A stretch of DNA of 64,000 bases from Pseudoalteromonas sp. NC201. GTDB lineage: Bacteria; Pseudomonadota; Gammaproteobacteria; Enterobacterales; Alteromonadaceae. The notes under the pieces are model-generated. The model did no database searches. It had not been told where the DNA came from and worked only from the letters and a program-made list of their open reading frames with translations. Every line of letters begins with the position of its first letter. The first letter of the stretch is position 1. Location of the stretch: contig NZ_CP022522.1 of the NCBI RefSeq assembly GCF_002850255.1, forward strand, positions 1,596,001 through 1,660,000, in the 5' to 3' direction. A program made the translations under genes and the position numbers. Positions 35,203 to 44,344 of this stretch are shown here, in pieces.

Positions 35203-35682
35203 CTTAGCGTTTGGAATAGGACAGTATGATCCGCCACGAGGGATCCAGACCGAGCGTGTTTCCCAACGGCAGTTATACGCTACTCGGCGTTCTTCTTGTT
35301 GGGTTGAAAAAGTATCATGTTGATGAAAGTAGCTTCCTCCAGGCACCTGATAGTTTGGGATCGGATGAGGAATAGTCCAACCTCCGGGGCAGCTTTGTGT
35401 CGCGAGTACGGTTTTAGTTTCCCATAAAGTGTAGGGACCGTAAGGTTCACCGTACATTAATTTGTAGTGGCAAGTCTTATAACTCACATCAACGAGCTCT
35501 GTACGGTAGTCACATACCCACACACGTCGCTCATCCCAGTAGCCACCGCAGTCAACATTGTTTACTTGGGTGTCATAAAAAGTGTTGTAATCAATAACTT
35601 TAATTTGCTCTTGAGTAGAAGCGGCCTGAGCAGTACCAAGCAGTAGTGTGCTAAAAGCTGCAATTTTTAGAATGTTTTTCAT
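35200..35682 (-). CDS. Exported Cys-rich protein of unknown function
   Basis: A 160-residue protein with a clear signal peptide (ILKIAAFSTLLLGTAQA). The mature part has six cysteines (VDCGGYWDERRVWVCDY, KTCHYK, QSCPGG, NCRWETRSVW, SYCPIP), enough for three disulfides, and repeated Tyr/Trp-rich WExR-type segments. An internal similarity exists between DERRVWVCDYRTELVD and EERRVAYNCRWETRSVW. No family was recognised. Its stop codon comes from the end of a palindromic repeat element, so the C-terminus may have been set by the insertion. Confidence 0.75.
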   Translation of the reverse strand: MKNILKIAAFSTLLLGTAQAASTQEQIKVIDYNTFYDTQVNNVDCGGYWDERRVWVCDYRTELVDVSYKTCHYKLMYGEPYGPYTLWETKTVLATQSCPGGWTIPHPIPNYQVPGGSYFHQHDTFSTQQEERRVAYNCRWETRSVWIPRGGSYCPIPNAK

Positions 35683-35935
35683 ATCGATTCCTGTCGAATT
35701 TCGTTATTTTATTACTTTGAGTTATTTCAAAGTAATAAATATGTTTCCATTTTGTGGTCGAAATAACAATCATAAATTGATTGAAAAATATTCAAATTTA
35801 CTTTTATGCCGTGCAGCTCATGAGTTTCTTTCAACCACACTGTAAATCAGTTAGCTTGACAATTTTAACGCGAAAGCTTGCATCGTTCTAAAATTCACCT
35901 CATGCTGAAGTTTAACAACGAACCAAGGTATAAAA

Positions 35936-36964
35936 ATGAAAAAAATCTCTTTGCTAGTAGCGTTATTAGCCTTGTCGGCGACAGCTGCTGTCGCTGACGA
36001 GAAAGCGCCCCCATTTGCGATCGCTATTCATGGGGGAGCTGGTACGATTGAGCGCAGTAACTTCACACCAGAAAAAGAAAAACAATACAAAGCTAAATTA
36101 AAAGAAGCCGTTGAAGCGGGCTATAAGGTACTAGAACAAGGTGGAGAAAGCCTTGATGCGGTAACGGCAGCCATTAACATTCTTGAAGACTCGCCTTTTT
36201 TTAATGCTGGTCAGGGGGCCGTGTACACTTATGATGAAGGGCATGAGCTAGATGCGTCAATCATGGATGGTCGTAATCGCCAAGCGGGCGCTGTGGCGGG
36301 GGTGAAGCACATTAAAAACCCAATCGATCTGGCAAAAGAAGTGATGCAGCACTCAGTACATGTCATGCTAAGTGGTGAAGGTGCGGAAGACTTTGCTAAG
36401 AAACGCGGTTTTACGTTAGTGGAAAACAGCTATTTTGACACCGATGCTCGCTATCAATCACTCTTAAAGGCGAAAAAGCGATTGCAGATGAAAGAAGCGG
36501 CGACCAAAGACTATCAGGCGGCACACCAACAATTAGAGAGCCAATATAAGATGGGAACTGTGGGGGCTGTCGCACTCGATAAGCAGGGGAATTTAGCGGC
36601 CGGAACGTCAACTGGTGGGATGACGGCGAAACGCTTCGGACGGATAGGTGACTCACCGGTGATTGGTGCGGGCACATTTGCGGATAACCGCTCTTGTGCT
36701 GTTTCAGCAACGGGACATGGCGAGTATTTTATTCGATATAATGTCGCAGCTGATATTTGTGCTCGTGTCGCTTATCAAAACAAGTCGATTGAAAAAGCGG
36801 GGAAAGAAGTGATTTTTGATACGCTTTATCCAATTGGTGGCACGGGAGGGGTGATCATAGTTGACCCTAAAGGAAATATTAGCATGCCATTTAATACCGC
36901 GGGAATGTATCGTGCGAGCAAGTCGTCAACAACACCTACCTATGTTGGTATTTATAGCGAGTAA
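35936..36964 (+). CDS. Isoaspartyl peptidase/L-asparaginase (Ntn hydrolase)
   Basis: A 342-residue type 2 asparaginase with a signal peptide (SLLVALLALSATAAVA). IAIHGGAGTIER is at the N-terminus. The self-processing nucleophile is Thr208 in KMGTVGAVALDKQGN, followed by GTSTGGMTAKRFGRIGDSPVIGAGTFAD and SATGHGEYFIR. The precursor cleaves before the Thr to give alpha and beta chains and removes isoaspartyl residues from peptides, and also hydrolyses asparagine. Export to the periplasm is predicted. A terminator follows. Confidence 0.94.
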   Translation: MKKISLLVALLALSATAAVADEKAPPFAIAIHGGAGTIERSNFTPEKEKQYKAKLKEAVEAGYKVLEQGGESLDAVTAAINILEDSPFFNAGQGAVYTYDEGHELDASIMDGRNRQAGAVAGVKHIKNPIDLAKEVMQHSVHVMLSGEGAEDFAKKRGFTLVENSYFDTDARYQSLLKAKKRLQMKEAATKDYQAAHQQLESQYKMGTVGAVALDKQGNLAAGTSTGGMTAKRFGRIGDSPVIGAGTFADNRSCAVSATGHGEYFIRYNVAADICARVAYQNKSIEKAGKEVIFDTLYPIGGTGGVIIVDPKGNISMPFNTAGMYRASKSSTTPTYVGIYSE

Positions 36965-36997
36965 AACAATATTTCGTTGAGACTAAGCAAGTTCTTC

Positions 36998-37035
36998 AAA
37001 CGCCAGCTATTATTATCATGATAGCTGGCGTTTTT
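36998..37035 (+). terminator. Rho-independent terminator
   Basis: AAACGCCAGCTAT and ATAGCTGGCGTTTTT form a thirteen-base-pair stem with a 10-nt loop and T run, 34 bp after the asparaginase gene. Confidence 0.9.
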
Positions 37036-37049
37036 AATGGAGATGAGCA

Positions 37050-37478
37050 ATGCAATCAATAAAAGTCGCAGACTACTTAAATCATCGCCCCGTAACATTC
37101 AAACAGGACATGCGCGTAGAATCAGCGGTAGAGAAGCTGCTACAAAGCGGCCAGTCGGGCGGGCCGGTTATAGATGAAGCAAGGCGGGTTATTGGGTTTT
37201 TATCTGAGCAAGATTGTCTTAAAAAAATGTTAGAGGCGACCTATCAAAATGAGTCTCATAGCGTGGTGTCCGATGTGATGACAAAAGAGCCTCTGTGTGT
37301 AAAACGCGAAGACAGCATAGTGCAAATGGCAGATTTGATGATTTGCAATAAGCCCAAAGTGTACCCGGTAGTTGACGATGAAGGGCGCTTACTTGGGGTT
37401 ATCAGTCGTGCAAACGTGTTATTAGCGTTGGATAAGCATTTACATGATGCTTATGTCTCTGGTCACCGCTACGTATAA
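37050..37478 (+). CDS. CBS-domain protein
   Basis: A 142-residue protein made of two CBS motifs (about 1-60 and 75-135). SGQSGGPVIDEARRVIGFLSEQDCLKKML and VSDVMTKEPLCVKREDSIVQMADLMI, KVYPVVDDEGRLLGVISRANVL are typical. Such tandem CBS pairs bind adenine nucleotides and regulate partner proteins; no partner is fused here. GGAGATGAG precedes the ATG, and the gene lies directly after the asparaginase terminator. Confidence 0.88.
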   Translation: MQSIKVADYLNHRPVTFKQDMRVESAVEKLLQSGQSGGPVIDEARRVIGFLSEQDCLKKMLEATYQNESHSVVSDVMTKEPLCVKREDSIVQMADLMICNKPKVYPVVDDEGRLLGVISRANVLLALDKHLHDAYVSGHRYV

Positions 37479-37631
37479 AGCGATGAAATTTACGAGCTGT
37501 TAAGTTAACCCATGAGGTGTTGCCTTGAGAATAACAGCAAAAATCTCAATTCCTAACCAAATTTAGTTGGGTTCGTCTAATCTGATTTGATAAACTACAC
37601 GGCGTTTTATGTAATCACAAGGTGTCGTGTA

Positions 37632-40600
37632 GTGCAGGTTGACTCGCTGTTCAAAGAGCTAAATTCATGTCTTAAAAAGGATCACTTCATCCTCAAAAAG
37701 CGCCTCCATGGTGCGAAAAAAATTACCGATCAAGAAAAGCAAAAGCAGGTAGTCGCAAAAGTAGCGGCTGCGATTGCAAAAAGCCAAGAATTAAAGGTAA
37801 CAAGAAGTGCCAATATTCCAGCAGTAGAGTATCCTGAGCAACTACCCGTCAGCCAGAAAAAAGACGACATAAAAGCAGCCATTGCGAATAACCAAGTGGT
37901 TATTGTTGCCGGTGAAACGGGCTCGGGGAAGACCACGCAGCTGCCTAAAATTTGTTTAGAGTTAGGTCGAGGCGTGGATGGCTATATTGGTCATACACAA
38001 CCAAGAAGACTAGCGGCAAGAAGCGTATCTACCCGTATTGCAGAGGAAATTGGCTGCGAGATGGGGCAAGAAGTTGGATTTAAAATTCGCTTCTCAGATC
38101 AAGTCTCTGACAATACATACGTAAAACTGATGACCGACGGTATTTTGCTCTCAGAGATTCAACAAGACAGATTCCTCAACCAGTACGACACAATCATCAT
38201 TGATGAAGCGCACGAGCGTAGCCTGAATATTGATTTTATTCTGGGTTATTTAAAGCAGCTGTTGCCGAAGCGTCCAGATCTTAAAGTGATTATCACCTCA
38301 GCAACCATTGATCCTGAGCGTTTTTCCAAACATTTTAGTGACGCACCTATTATTGAGGTGTCAGGACGAACTTATCCAGTAGAAGTGAGATATCGTCCAG
38401 TTGAAGATGTTGACTCACAAAATGGCGAAGCAGAAAATGACCAATTGCAGGGCATTTTTGATGCGGTTGATGAGCTTTGTGCCGAAGGACCTGGGGATAT
38501 TTTGGTATTTATGAACGGTGAGCGTGAAATTCGTGACACCGCTGACGCGCTGGCAAAACGCAATTTAAAAGGCGTTGAGATTTTACCTTTGTATGCGCGC
38601 CTGTCTAATGCCGAACAAAATCGCATTTTTGCGCCCCATAGCCAACGGCGCATCGTATTGTCTACAAACGTTGCAGAAACGTCATTGACCGTACCAGGTA
38701 TTCGCTATGTTATCGACCCGGGTACTGCGAGAATAAGCCGCTACAGTTATCGAACCAAAGTACAACGCTTACCGATTGAAGCGGTATCACAAGCCAGTGC
38801 AAACCAGCGTAAAGGTCGATGTGGCCGTGTGGCATCCGGTATTTGTATTCGTTTATATTCTGAAGACGACTTTTTAGGGCGTCCTGAGTTTACCGATCCT
38901 GAAATTCTAAGAACCAATTTAGCTTCGGTTATTTTGCAAATGCTCGCACTTGGACTTGGTGATATAAGTCAATTCCCTTTTGTACAAGCACCTGATAGCC
39001 GTAATATCAAAGATGGTATGTCGTTACTTGAAGAGCTGGAGGCGATAGTTCCTGCTCAGCGCAGAGAAAAAGCCAAGCTCACAGAATCAGGTCGTAAACT
39101 AAGTCGCTTACCCATAGACCCAAGGCTTGCCAAGATGGTGATGTCAGGGGCACAAAACAACGCGCTTTGGGAAGCGATAGTGATCACCGCGGCACTGTCT
39201 ATTCAAGACCCAAGAGAGCGTCCTCAAGATAAACGTGCAGCAGCTGACGAAAAACACAATCGCTTTGAGTGCGAACACTCTGATTTTGTTGCATATCTAA
39301 ATCTATGGAATTACATCGAAGCGCAGCAGCAAGCACTGACGCGTAACCAGTTTCGAAAGCAATGCCAAAAAGACTTTTTGGCCTACATGCGCGTACGTGA
39401 ATGGCAAGATATTGTTTACCAGCTGACTACGGTGTGTGAGGAGCTCGGCTTTAAAATAAATAGCAGTCCTGCAAGCGATGAAGCTGTCCATCAATCATTG
39501 CTAAGCGGTATGCTTAGCCATATTGGTGTGAAAGACGAAAAGCAAAAACAAGTGTTTAAAGGCGCACGTAACAGCCAATTTCATATTTTCCCCGGTTCAA
39601 CACTATTTAAGAAAAGCCCTAAGTGGTTGATGTCTGCTGAGCTTGTGGAAACCAGTAAACTTTATGCTCGGGTTAATGCCAAAATCGATGTAAATTGGAT
39701 TGCGCCGCTCGCTAAGCATTTAGTTAATAGCAGCTATAGCGAACCGCATTGGGAGAAAAAGGCTGGAGCGGTTGTCGCATTTGAACAGCAAACCTTATAC
39801 GGCTTGATCATCGTTGGCCGCAAGCGCACGGTGTATAGCGATATTGATCCTGTGGTTAGCCGAGAGATATTTATTCGTGAAGCGTTGGCAAATGGTCAAC
39901 TAGGCCAGAGCGAAGGTTTTTTAAGCGCAAACCAAAAATTGGTTGAAGAAGTGCAAGCGCTTGAAGATAAAGCAAGGCGTCGCGATATCCTAGTCGACGA
40001 AGAAGATGTGGTTGCGTTTTATAACGATCGAATTCCACAAGACGTAAATAATCGTGCTGCGTTTAGTAAATGGTGGCGTTCACAAAAGCAAAAAGACAAA
40101 CGCTTTTTGCATATGACGCGCGATCTGTTAATGAAACGTGACGCCGAACATATCACGGATACTCATTACCCAGATACGTGGCAGCAAGGGAATTTGATCT
40201 TGCCTCTCAGTTATCACTTTGATCCAGGCCAAGCACTAGACGGCGTGGTGGTCAATATTCCTCTGGCACTATTAAACCAAGTTCAAGATGAAGGTTTTGA
40301 TTGGCATATTCCTGCGCTCAGACATGAGCTGGTTTGTGGGCTTATTAAGTCACTGCCGAAGACCTTAAGACGTAATTTTGTGCCAGCACCAAATTATGCC
40401 GATGCTGTGCTTGCCGCCGTTGAGGTAATGCAAGGCTCATTTATAGAAGCGGTGGCCAACCGTTTACTCAGAATGACAGGTGTCAAAGTCACCGAGTCAG
40501 ATTGGGATGTTAGTTCACTTGAGCCGCACTTAAAAATGCAATTTCAGGTAGTTGATGACAAAGGTAAGGTGATAGCCCATGGCTTTGATTTATTGGCACT

Positions 40601-41525
40601 TAAAGCAAAGTTGCAAGGGCAAGTGACCGAGACGCTTTCGCAAGTGGCAGAGCAAGGGATCGAGCAAACGGATATTCAGCAGTGGGATTTTGGCGAGCTA
40701 CCAGAACAATATACTAAAAAGCAGGGAAATTATGAGATTAAGGCTTTCCCAGCATTAGTCGATAAAAAACAAAGTGCGGCTATAGAACTGTTTGATAACG
40801 AAATAAAAGCCCAAGCGGCGCATCAAGCAGGATTGCGCCGTCTTGTGCTACTCAATGTTCCTTCGCCCGTTAAATACCTGCAACAGCACTTACCAAATAA
40901 GGCTAAGTTAGGATTGTACTTTAACCCCTTTGGTAAAGTGCATGATTTAGTTGATGACTGTACGCAAGCTGGGGTTGATAAGCTGCTGCGTGCATTTGGC
41001 GAGATCAGAGATGACATTGCGTTTGAAAAAGCCAAAGAGCACATTCGAGCTGAGCTAGGTGACACCGTAGTTGAAATTGCGAAGCAAGTTGAGGCGGTGC
41101 TTAGCATTGCTCACAGTATTAACAAACGCATGAAAGGCAGAGTGGATCTCACGATGATCACCGCGCATGGCGACATAAAATCTCAGTTATCCGGTCTTAT
41201 CTTTAAAGGCTTTGTCACCGCTCATGGTGCTGACAAAATCTCTGATATTTTGCGCTACATGAAAGCGATTGAGAAAAGGCTTGAAAAACTTGCGGTAGAT
41301 CCAAACAGAGATAGGCTGTGTGTACTAGAATTGGAAAAAGTTGCTGCGGCCTATCAAGACAAGTTGGCAAAAATCCCTTCTGGATTACCTGTACCAGAGT
41401 CGCTTATAGATATTTTTTGGATGCAACAGGAACTTCGCGTGTCTTTGTTTTCTCAAACATTAGGAACGGCTTATCCGATTTCGGCTAAACGCGTTCTGAA
41501 TTCGATAAAAGAGTGCGAAATATAA
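37632..41525 (+). CDS. hrpA: ATP-dependent RNA helicase HrpA (DEAH box)
   Basis: About 1297 residues from the GTG at 37632 (AAGG at 37619-37622 upstream), matching the 1300 of E. coli HrpA and its N-terminal layout; a TTG at 37587 is in frame but less likely. The DEAH helicase core shows Walker A VAGETGSGKTTQLPK, IIIDEAHERSLNIDF, ITSATIDPERF, STNVAETSLTVPGIRYV and QRKGRCGRVASG. The HA2/OB region and the long C-terminal DUF3418-type domain follow. It resolves stalled ribosomes and remodels RNA in E. coli. Transcribed alone. Confidence 0.96.
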   Translation: MQVDSLFKELNSCLKKDHFILKKRLHGAKKITDQEKQKQVVAKVAAAIAKSQELKVTRSANIPAVEYPEQLPVSQKKDDIKAAIANNQVVIVAGETGSGKTTQLPKICLELGRGVDGYIGHTQPRRLAARSVSTRIAEEIGCEMGQEVGFKIRFSDQVSDNTYVKLMTDGILLSEIQQDRFLNQYDTIIIDEAHERSLNIDFILGYLKQLLPKRPDLKVIITSATIDPERFSKHFSDAPIIEVSGRTYPVEVRYRPVEDVDSQNGEAENDQLQGIFDAVDELCAEGPGDILVFMNGEREIRDTADALAKRNLKGVEILPLYARLSNAEQNRIFAPHSQRRIVLSTNVAETSLTVPGIRYVIDPGTARISRYSYRTKVQRLPIEAVSQASANQRKGRCGRVASGICIRLYSEDDFLGRPEFTDPEILRTNLASVILQMLALGLGDISQFPFVQAPDSRNIKDGMSLLEELEAIVPAQRREKAKLTESGRKLSRLPIDPRLAKMVMSGAQNNALWEAIVITAALSIQDPRERPQDKRAAADEKHNRFECEHSDFVAYLNLWNYIEAQQQALTRNQFRKQCQKDFLAYMRVREWQDIVYQLTTVCEELGFKINSSPASDEAVHQSLLSGMLSHIGVKDEKQKQVFKGARNSQFHIFPGSTLFKKSPKWLMSAELVETSKLYARVNAKIDVNWIAPLAKHLVNSSYSEPHWEKKAGAVVAFEQQTLYGLIIVGRKRTVYSDIDPVVSREIFIREALANGQLGQSEGFLSANQKLVEEVQALEDKARRRDILVDEEDVVAFYNDRIPQDVNNRAAFSKWWRSQKQKDKRFLHMTRDLLMKRDAEHITDTHYPDTWQQGNLILPLSYHFDPGQALDGVVVNIPLALLNQVQDEGFDWHIPALRHELVCGLIKSLPKTLRRNFVPAPNYADAVLAAVEVMQGSFIEAVANRLLRMTGVKVTESDWDVSSLEPHLKMQFQVVDDKGKVIAHGFDLLALKAKLQGQVTETLSQVAEQGIEQTDIQQWDFGELPEQYTKKQGNYEIKAFPALVDKKQSAAIELFDNEIKAQAAHQAGLRRLVLLNVPSPVKYLQQHLPNKAKLGLYFNPFGKVHDLVDDCTQAGVDKLLRAFGEIRDDIAFEKAKEHIRAELGDTVVEIAKQVEAVLSIAHSINKRMKGRVDLTMITAHGDIKSQLSGLIFKGFVTAHGADKISDILRYMKAIEKRLEKLAVDPNRDRLCVLELEKVAAAYQDKLAKIPSGLPVPESLIDIFWMQQELRVSLFSQTLGTAYPISAKRVLNSIKECEI

Positions 41526-41606
41526 ACTTGCATTTTAGAGTACGACAGTTACTTTATTATATGAGGAAGTAAAGTTTTGGATTGTGAGAAGGAAGCGGCA
41601 TTGAAT

Positions 41607-41990
41607 ATGTCCACACGAGAGAAAAGGAAAAATGCACCGCATCTGCTAGTGGTTGACGACGAGTATTTTAACTATGAAATGCTTGAAATGGCACTGTCAG
41701 GGGCGTTTGAGCTGAGCTATGCAAACTCGGGTACGAGTTGCTTGTCTAATGCAATTGCTGATCCTCCAGATGCTATTTTGCTTGATGTGTGTATGCCGGG
41801 TCTTGACGGTTACGACACCTGTCGAATGTTGAAAAATACACCAGAGACGAAGGATATTCCGGTATTAATGGTATCTGGTTTAGAGTCCGAAAAAGAACAA
41901 AAAGCGGGATTCGATGCAGGCTGTGATGCTTATGTGGTTAAGCCATTCTCAATGCAATCGCTATTAGAAAAAATAAAATCAATGGTGTAG
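41607..41990 (+). CDS. Single-domain response regulator
   Basis: About 127 residues forming one receiver domain: LLVVDDEYFNYEMLEMAL, phospho-acceptor Asp in AILLDVCMPGLDGYDTCRML, and YVVKPFSMQSLLEKIKSM with the conserved Lys. There is no output domain. The ATG at 41607 has AAGGAAG upstream; TTG codons at 41601 and 41577 (the latter with AGGAAG) are real alternatives. It is 9 bp before a PilZ gene, suggesting a joint role in c-di-GMP-related signalling. Confidence 0.88.
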   Translation: MSTREKRKNAPHLLVVDDEYFNYEMLEMALSGAFELSYANSGTSCLSNAIADPPDAILLDVCMPGLDGYDTCRMLKNTPETKDIPVLMVSGLESEKEQKAGFDAGCDAYVVKPFSMQSLLEKIKSMV

Positions 41991-41999
41991 GAGCATTAT

Positions 42000-42290
42000 A
42001 TGATCAATGAAGATAAACGCCGTTTTATGCGTATGTCGGTGGATGCAGTAGCAAAATTAACCGAGCTTGAGTCGGGTAAAGTGCATCAAGGAGTTTGTCA
42101 CGATTTAAGCGCTACAGGATTGTCGGTGACAGTGAGCGACCCAATCGAAGCAAATTCAACCGTTGACATTTTCATTGATTCCAGTGGCGATATGATCCAG
42201 CCACTTAGTGCTCATGCAACCGTGATCCGCTGTAGTCAAGAGCAGGATGAGCAGTGGGTTGTAGGGCTTGAAATCACCAAGTTTAATTAG
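42000..42290 (+). CDS. PilZ-domain c-di-GMP-binding protein
   Basis: A 96-residue single PilZ domain. The two c-di-GMP motifs are present: RxxxR at Arg7-Arg11 (KRRFMRM) and DxSxxG in HDLSATGLSV. It most likely binds c-di-GMP and acts through a partner. Its start is 9 bp after the receiver gene, with AGGAG before the ATG, so the pair is cotranscribed. Confidence 0.92.
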   Translation: MINEDKRRFMRMSVDAVAKLTELESGKVHQGVCHDLSATGLSVTVSDPIEANSTVDIFIDSSGDMIQPLSAHATVIRCSQEQDEQWVVGLEITKFN

Positions 42291-42305
42291 ATTAACTAAG
42301 CTATA

Positions 42306-42339
42306 AAGGTGGTATTGAAGTGTTCTTCTATACCACCTT
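42306..42339. terminator. Hairpin between convergent PilZ and rlmI genes
   Basis: AAGGTGGTAT and ATACCACCTT pair, with further pairing inside (TGAAG/CTTC). No proper T run follows on either strand, so its strength as a terminator is uncertain. Confidence 0.5.
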
Positions 42340-42353
42340 AAAAAATTGTTAAA

Positions 42354-43544
42354 TCAATAGACCTTACAAATAAGGCCTTTCAGGTAAAAGCCTTCTGGAT
42401 AATTGCCCGCAATAGGGTGGTCGGCTGCTTGATTTAGCCTTTCCATGATCAACAATTCCTTACCGGCATCGAGCGCAGCGTCTGCAACGACTTTCTGAAA
42501 CAGGTTTTGTTCCATAAGGCCAGAACACGAGAAGGTGAGTAACGTGCCACCAGGCTTTAATATCTGCATGGCAATCATATTGATATCTTTATAGCCACGA
42601 CAAGCACCGTTAAGCTGCGCCTTACTTTCTGCAAACTTTGGTGGATCCATCACGATAGTATCGAATTGACGGCCCTCATCACGATATTGTCTAAGTAGTT
42701 TGAACACGTCTTGCTTAACAAACTCAGCTTTCGATAAGTCTAGTTCATTATGTTCTACATTGCGTTTAGCTGTGTCGAGTGCTGGCTGCGATACGTCAAC
42801 GTTGATTACTTTACTACAGCCACCGCGCAGTGCATAAAGGCCAAATGTACCGGTGTAGCAGAAGCAGTTAAGCACTTCCTTGTCTTTTACAAAGCGTTCT
42901 AACGCGGCTCGGCTGTTGCGTTGATCTAGATAAAAGCCAGTTTTATGGCCGCCGATGATATCGACTTCAATCTTTAAACCATTTTCGCTAATAAGGACAG
43001 GTGCGGTTGGCGCGTCGCCAGCAAGCGGTCCGGTAATTTTATCAAGGCCTTCTTTTTTGCGTACATCAACATCTGAGCGCTCGTAAACATGACAATCAGG
43101 AAATAGTGATTGCAATGCCATTACTATTTCACCCTTGTGGCGCTCGGCACCAGCGCTTAGCAACTGACAAACCAAGTAGTTATCAAACTTGTCAATTGTT
43201 ACTCCTGGCAGACCATCTGACTCTGCGGCACACAATCTAAAGCCAGTTAAACCACCTTCAGCGATAACATATTCTCTGGCCGCTAGTGCTCGTGCGAGTT
43301 TTAGCTCAAAGAACGCTTGGTCGATATGTTGTGATTCATCAAATGTCCAAATTCTGGCTCTGATCTGAGAGTCTGGGCTGTAAGCGGCTGTCGCGAGGTA
43401 TTTACCCTCATTGCTGTAAATCTTGACGGTATCGCCAAGGGCTGGCTTACCTTTTACTTTTTTAATAGCTTTTGAGAAAACCCAAGGGTGTTTTCTGTTA
43501 AGGGATTTTTCTCTGCCTGGTTGCAGATATAGCGCGCAAGTCAT
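42354..43544 (-). CDS. rlmI: 23S rRNA m5C1962 methyltransferase
   Basis: A 396-residue RlmI/RlmK-type SAM-dependent methyltransferase (E. coli RlmI is also 396). It has an N-terminal PUA domain ([30 protein letters not shown]), [15 protein letters not shown], the SAM site [31 protein letters not shown], and [10 protein letters not shown] with the catalytic Cys region. It methylates C1962 of 23S rRNA. Single gene on the minus strand. Confidence 0.94.
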   Translation of the reverse strand: MTCALYLQPGREKSLNRKHPWVFSKAIKKVKGKPALGDTVKIYSNEGKYLATAAYSPDSQIRARIWTFDESQHIDQAFFELKLARALAAREYVIAEGGLTGFRLCAAESDGLPGVTIDKFDNYLVCQLLSAGAERHKGEIVMALQSLFPDCHVYERSDVDVRKKEGLDKITGPLAGDAPTAPVLISENGLKIEVDIIGGHKTGFYLDQRNSRAALERFVKDKEVLNCFCYTGTFGLYALRGGCSKVINVDVSQPALDTAKRNVEHNELDLSKAEFVKQDVFKLLRQYRDEGRQFDTIVMDPPKFAESKAQLNGACRGYKDINMIAMQILKPGGTLLTFSCSGLMEQNLFQKVVADAALDAGKELLIMERLNQAADHPIAGNYPEGFYLKGLICKVY

Positions 43545-43671
43545 ATATTTTCTCTAATCTTTCCTGATAGCTGCCATTTTAGTGAAGGGTGTGGCAACAT
43601 ACAATCAGTAATGCCTTTCACGCCAAATTTGTGTGGGCTTATTTATCGGATATTAATAAAAGTTGAGCTTA

Positions 43672-44313
43672 ATGACGTTAAAAATGCATGAATTAGAAAA
43701 AGCATGTGAAGAGTTTATGCTGTCGACTCCATGTGCAGATACCGCCCATGATTTGTCTCATATCAAGCGTGTAGTTAAAGTCGCAAAGTCACTTTGCGAA
43801 GCTGAGGGGGCGGATCCTGCTGTAGTGATCCCTGCCGCTTGGTTACATGATTGTGTTGCCGTAGCAAAAAATCATCCAGATAGGCCGCTGGCGTCTAAAT
43901 TAGCTGCAGATAAGGCGGTTGCCTTCCTAACAGAGTTGAAGTACGACACGGATAAACTTGAGGCTATTCACCACGCCATTGTTGCACACAGCTTTAGCGC
44001 TGGTGTCACACCCACGACATTAGAAGCCAAAATTGTCCAAGATGCGGACAGAATGGATGCGTTAGGGGCGATAGGTGTTAGCCGCTGTATGAAAGTAGGT
44101 GGGGCGATAGCGCGTAATCTTTACAATGTAGAAGACCCTTTTTGTGAGCATAGAAAAGCTGACGATACCAAATATACCTTAGATCATTTCTTCATTAAGC
44201 TGCTGCATATTAAAGATAACATGCATACCACCGCAGCCCGAGAGCAGGCTCAAGCTCGCACCCAATATATGCTGGATTTTTTAGAACAACTGAAATCAGA
44301 AATCGCGGATTAA
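43672..44313 (+). CDS. HD-domain phosphohydrolase
   Basis: A 213-residue HD-superfamily metal-dependent hydrolase: AHDLSHIKRVVKVAK, VIPAAWLHDCVAVAKNHPDRP with the HD pair, HHAIVAHSFSAG, and IVQDADRMDALGAIGVSR, the typical order of YedJ-like proteins. Substrate unknown; related proteins hydrolyse nucleotides. ATG 43672 is chosen over TTG 43663 and ATG 43684, none with a strong ribosome site. Confidence 0.88.
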   Translation: MTLKMHELEKACEEFMLSTPCADTAHDLSHIKRVVKVAKSLCEAEGADPAVVIPAAWLHDCVAVAKNHPDRPLASKLAADKAVAFLTELKYDTDKLEAIHHAIVAHSFSAGVTPTTLEAKIVQDADRMDALGAIGVSRCMKVGGAIARNLYNVEDPFCEHRKADDTKYTLDHFFIKLLHIKDNMHTTAAREQAQARTQYMLDFLEQLKSEIAD

Positions 44314-44344
44314 AAATGACGAGATGAGTATCACCTCGTCATTT
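44314..44344. terminator. Hairpin at the convergent ends of the HD and channel genes
   Basis: AAATGACGAG and CTCGTCATTT form a ten-base-pair stem around an 11-nt loop, with flanking A and T runs. Its right arm encodes the last residues of the channel protein. It probably works in both directions. Confidence 0.65.

Noticed and set aside
35648..35845. 65-codon plus-strand frame
   Set aside because: It runs opposite the signal peptide of the exported protein and has no ribosome site.
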